In this document: in pieces, positions 5,963-7,600 of the stretch
Position numbering within the stretch: the stretch's first letter is position 1
Layout: the number at the start of each line of letters is the position of its first letter
Source of the DNA: Jatrophihabitans sp.
GTDB lineage: Bacteria; Actinomycetota; Actinomycetes; Mycobacteriales; Jatrophihabitantaceae
Reading direction: 5' to 3'
NCBI GenBank assembly: GCA_004299665.1
Contig: SCQZ01000418.1
Coordinates: forward strand, 1-7,600
Length of the DNA: 7,600 bases
The notes under the pieces: generated by a model
Told to the model about the DNA's origin: nothing
Database searches by the model: none
What the model saw: only the letters and a program-made list of their open reading frames with translations
Position numbers and translations under genes: made by a program

Positions 5963-6526
5963 GTGGCCACCACCAACGACCTCAAGAACGGCATGGTCCT
6001 CAACCTCGACGGCCAGCTGTGGACCGTCGTCGAGTTCCAGCATGTCAAACCCGGCAAGGGCGGCGCGTTCGTCCGGACGACGCTGAAGAACGTCCTCAGC
6101 GGGCGCAGCCTGGACCGGACCTTCAACGCCGGCACCAAGGTCGAGACGGCCACGGTCGACAAGCGGGCCATGACCTACCTGTACCGCGAGGGGTCCGAGT
6201 TCGTCTTCATGGACGGCGAGACCTACGACCAGATGCACGTCCCGGAGGGCACGGTCGGTGACGGCGCGAACTACCTGCTCGACAACACCGAGGTCGTGGT
6301 CGCCGTCCACGAGGGGCAGGCGCTGTACGTGGAACTGCCGACCTCGGTCGAACTGGTGATCTCGCACACCGACCCCGGACTGCAGGGCGACCGCTCCACC
6401 GGCGGCACGAAGCCCGCCACGCTCGAGACCGGCGCGGAGATCCAGGTGCCGCTGTTTGTCTCGACGGGGGAGAAGGTCAAGGTGGACACCCGCGACGGGC
6501 GCTACCTCGGCCGCGTCAACGGCTAG
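5963..6526 (+). CDS. efp: Translation elongation factor P
   Basis: EF-P binds between the ribosomal P and E sites and relieves stalling at consecutive prolines. The 187-aa product has normal length and all three beta-barrel domains: an N-terminal KOW-like domain with VEFQHVKPGKGGAFVRT, a middle domain (YLYREGSEFVFMDGETYDQM, LLDNTEVVVAVHEGQA), and a C-terminal OB domain with DPGLQGDRSTGGTKPATLE and VDTRDGRYLGRVNG. The tip residue that contacts tRNA is Lys32 in KPGKGG. Actinobacterial EF-Ps usually have PGKGP here and work with an unmodified lysine; this one has Gly34 instead of the second proline. The GTG start follows a -10 box closely, so the message is probably leaderless. The TAG stop overlaps the nusB GTG by one base, implying coupled translation. 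Confidence 0.97.
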   Translation: MATTNDLKNGMVLNLDGQLWTVVEFQHVKPGKGGAFVRTTLKNVLSGRSLDRTFNAGTKVETATVDKRAMTYLYREGSEFVFMDGETYDQMHVPEGTVGDGANYLLDNTEVVVAVHEGQALYVELPTSVELVISHTDPGLQGDRSTGGTKPATLETGAEIQVPLFVSTGEKVKVDTRDGRYLGRVNG

Positions 6527-6945
6527 TGTCCGCGCGCAGCAAGGCCCGCAAGCGGGCGGTCGACGTCCTGTTCGAGGCGGACACGCGGGGTCGCGACGTC
6601 CTGGCCACGCTGGCCGACCGGCAGGCCATCGGCGACCCGCCGCTGTCCGCGTACACGGTCGCGGTGGTGCAGGGCATCGCCGCGCACCGCGACCGGATCG
6701 ACGCGATCCTGGCCGGGTACGCCGAGGGGTGGACGATCGCGCGCATGCCGGGCGTCGACCGGGCCGTGCTGCGACTCGGGGTGTACGAGCTTCTCTGGAC
6801 CGAGGACGTGCCCCCGGCGGTCGCGATCGACGAGGCCGTCGAACTGGTCAAGACGCTGTCCACGGACGAGTCGCCGAAGTTCGTGAACGGGGTGCTGGCG
6901 CGGGTCCTGCGCGACCGCGACGCACTGCTGGCCACCGGAACCTGA
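6526..6945 (+). CDS. nusB: Transcription antitermination factor NusB
   Basis: NusB binds boxA RNA with NusE (ribosomal protein S10) to form the antitermination complex needed for complete rRNA transcription. The 139-aa, all-helical protein has the N-terminal KARKRAVDVLFEAD motif, a central YTVAVVQGIAAHRDRID helix, and the family signature RMPGVDRAVLRLGVYELLW. VAIDEAVELVKTLSTDESPK and FVNGVLARVLRD form the C-terminal block. Its length is typical, with a short tail after the last helix. The GTG start shares its first base with the efp stop (TAGTG), with no separate Shine-Dalgarno, so it relies on ribosomes finishing efp. The efp-nusB order is conserved in actinobacteria and other phyla, which supports the call. 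Confidence 0.96.
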   Translation: MSARSKARKRAVDVLFEADTRGRDVLATLADRQAIGDPPLSAYTVAVVQGIAAHRDRIDAILAGYAEGWTIARMPGVDRAVLRLGVYELLWTEDVPPAVAIDEAVELVKTLSTDESPKFVNGVLARVLRDRDALLATGT

Positions 6946-6946
6946 G

Positions 6947-6969
6947 GCACGCCGCCGGACGGCGCGTGC
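6947..6969 (+). terminator. GC-rich hairpin after nusB, likely terminator
   Basis: GCACGC (6947-6952) pairs with GCGTGC (6964-6969). After one bulged C, GCC (6954-6956) pairs with GGC (6961-6963) around a GGAC loop. The nine-base-pair stem starts two bases after the nusB stop. The T-tract is missing, as in many high-GC terminators. It sits just before a new promoter for pyrR. Confidence 0.45.
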
Positions 6970-6991
6970 GTTCGGCGTACTCGGCGCCGGC

Positions 6992-7000
6992 TGGTAACCT
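6992..7000 (+). promoter_or_regulatory. Extended -10 promoter of the pyrR operon
   Basis: TGGTAACCT combines a TGN extension with TAACCT (6995-7000), a good actinobacterial -10. TTCGGC at 6971-6976 is a weak -35 candidate at 18-base spacing. Transcription from about 7006-7008 would give a leader of roughly fifty bases that contains the PyrR hairpin. Confidence 0.5.
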
Positions 7001-7027
7001 CGCCTGCGACAGACATCCTTTAACGGC

Positions 7028-7043
7028 CCGTCCAGTGAGGCGG
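7028..7043 (+). promoter_or_regulatory. PyrR-binding RNA hairpin in the pyr leader
   Basis: In the transcript CCGUC (7028-7032) pairs with GGCGG (7039-7043) through four Watson-Crick pairs and one U-G pair, closing the hexaloop CAGUGA (7033-7038). This fits the PyrR recognition consensus, where the loop is CNGNGA inside a UCCAGNGAGG-like core. The stem ends three bases before the AGGAGG of pyrR. Binding of PyrR, favoured by UMP and relieved by PRPP in characterised systems, would block ribosome access. Translational repression of this kind is known from Mycobacterium smegmatis, whereas Bacillus uses attenuation. No antiterminator/terminator pair is visible here. Confidence 0.85.
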
Positions 7044-7046
7044 ACA

Positions 7047-7052
7047 AGGAGG
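7047..7052 (+). promoter_or_regulatory. Shine-Dalgarno of pyrR
   Basis: AGGAGG lies five bases before the ATG at 7058. It is the strongest ribosome-binding site in the window and is placed so that PyrR bound to the adjacent hairpin would cover it. Confidence 0.85.
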
Positions 7053-7057
7053 TCGGC

Positions 7058-7600
7058 ATGACCGGTGCTGCGCGCGCTCCCGAGACGGCGGCGCCCGATC
7101 CGGGTCCCGCGAGGAGCGTCCTGTCCGACGCGGATGTCGGGCGGGTGCTCGACCGGATGGCGCATCAGATCATCGAGAACGCGGCGAAGTACGCCTTCGA
7201 CGCGGTGCTGCTGGGCATCCCCACCCGCGGCGTCCCCCTGGCCCACCGCCTCGGTGAGCGCATCGAGCGCTTCGCCGGCGCCCGGATCCCGGTCGGCTCG
7301 CTGGACATCACGCTGCACCGCGACGACCTGCGGCTGCGCGGCGTGCGCCCCATCGGCGCCACCGTCGAGCCCGACGGCGGCGTCACCGGCCGCACCGTCA
7401 TCCTCGTCGACGACGTGCTCTTCTCCGGCCGCTCGGCCCGGGCGGCACTGGACGCGCTCACCGAACTGGGCCGGCCGCGCGCCGTGCGCCTGGCTGTCCT
7501 GGTCGACCGCGGCCACCGGGAACTGCCGATCCGCGCCGACTACGTCGGCAAGAACCTGCCCACCGCGCCGCACCAGAGCGTGCAGGTGTTGGTCGCGGAG
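7058..7600 (+). CDS. pyrR: Bifunctional pyr operon regulator / uracil phosphoribosyltransferase PyrR (3' end cut by window)
   Basis: PyrR senses UMP and PRPP, binds pyr leader RNA to repress pyrimidine biosynthesis genes, and in many species also makes UMP from uracil and PRPP. The visible 181 residues cover almost the whole protein, missing about ten C-terminal residues compared with mycobacterial PyrR. RMAHQIIENA (about 33-42), LLGIPTRGVPLAHRL (51-65) and LDITLHRDDL (82-91) are family motifs. VILVDDVLFSGRSARAALDA (114-133) is the PRPP-binding loop. LAVLVDRGHRELPIRADYVG and KNLPTAP follow, with the Arg/His residues of the RNA-binding face. The first twenty residues are a variable Ala/Pro-rich extension. 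The reading frame stays open to the window end. ATG 7058 has a strong Shine-Dalgarno and a PyrR-binding hairpin just upstream, so the gene probably represses its own operon. pyrB/pyrC are expected downstream but are not visible. Confidence 0.95.
   Translation, partial: MTGAARAPETAAPDPGPARSVLSDADVGRVLDRMAHQIIENAAKYAFDAVLLGIPTRGVPLAHRLGERIERFAGARIPVGSLDITLHRDDLRLRGVRPIGATVEPDGGVTGRTVILVDDVLFSGRSARAALDALTELGRPRAVRLAVLVDRGHRELPIRADYVGKNLPTAPHQSVQVLVAE

Noticed and set aside
4114..6261. A 715-codon plus-strand frame across DUF1800, the repeat, DUF1501 and efp
   Set aside because: Its product is Arg/Gly/Ala-rich and domain-free, and it is out of frame with three confidently identified genes.
3332..6367. 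A 1011-codon open frame antisense to DUF1800, DUF1501 and efp
   Set aside because: It has no recognisable motif, is rich in Arg, His, Gly and Val, and mirrors the codon bias of the sense genes. A real gene antisense to three conserved families is not credible without expression data.

Overview
The window is very GC-rich with strong G/C preference at third codon positions, many GTG starts and short or leaderless 5' ends. Together with the protein sequences (a mycobacterial-type AroB/AroQ pair, actinobacterial EF-P, NusB and PyrR), this points to an actinomycete, probably in or near the Pseudonocardiales/Mycobacteriales. The genus cannot be fixed from the sequence alone.

Layout, left to right. 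Bases 1-90 are the 5'-middle part of aroB in reverse orientation, joined at about 87-90 to the correctly oriented 3' two thirds of aroB (88-810). The left edge is therefore an inversion or fold-back junction inside a housekeeping gene. aroB overlaps aroQ (807-1253) by four bases. A DUF4442 hotdog-fold protein (1257-1721) follows three bases later, making a compact shikimate-pathway operon. A DHA2-type MFS drug exporter (1745-3259, minus strand) converges on it. A 93-bp divergent region separates the exporter from a DUF1800 gene (3353-4654) and a Tat-signal DUF1501 gene (4724-5929), a recurrent bacterial pair of unknown function. A 14-bp tandem repeat begins inside the DUF1800 stop region and fills half of the gap between the two genes. 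After that come efp (5963-6526), nusB (6526-6945, one-base overlap) and pyrR (7058-7600, cut by the window end).

How the genes work together. aroB and aroQ catalyse consecutive shikimate-pathway steps. efp and nusB serve translation and transcription. pyrR opens a pyrimidine operon and has a recognisable PyrR-binding hairpin (loop CAGUGA) directly in front of its Shine-Dalgarno, implying translational autoregulation by UMP/PRPP-sensing PyrR. The aro...efp-nusB order resembles the mycobacterial locus, but the region usually occupied by pepQ here holds DUF4442, the exporter and the DUF1800/DUF1501 pair. No CRISPR array, tRNA, rRNA or transposase was seen. No gene-free stretch exceeds about 115 bases. 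The points most worth a second look are the aroB inversion junction, the DUF1800/DUF1501 pair with its repeat-filled gap, and the PyrR leader.
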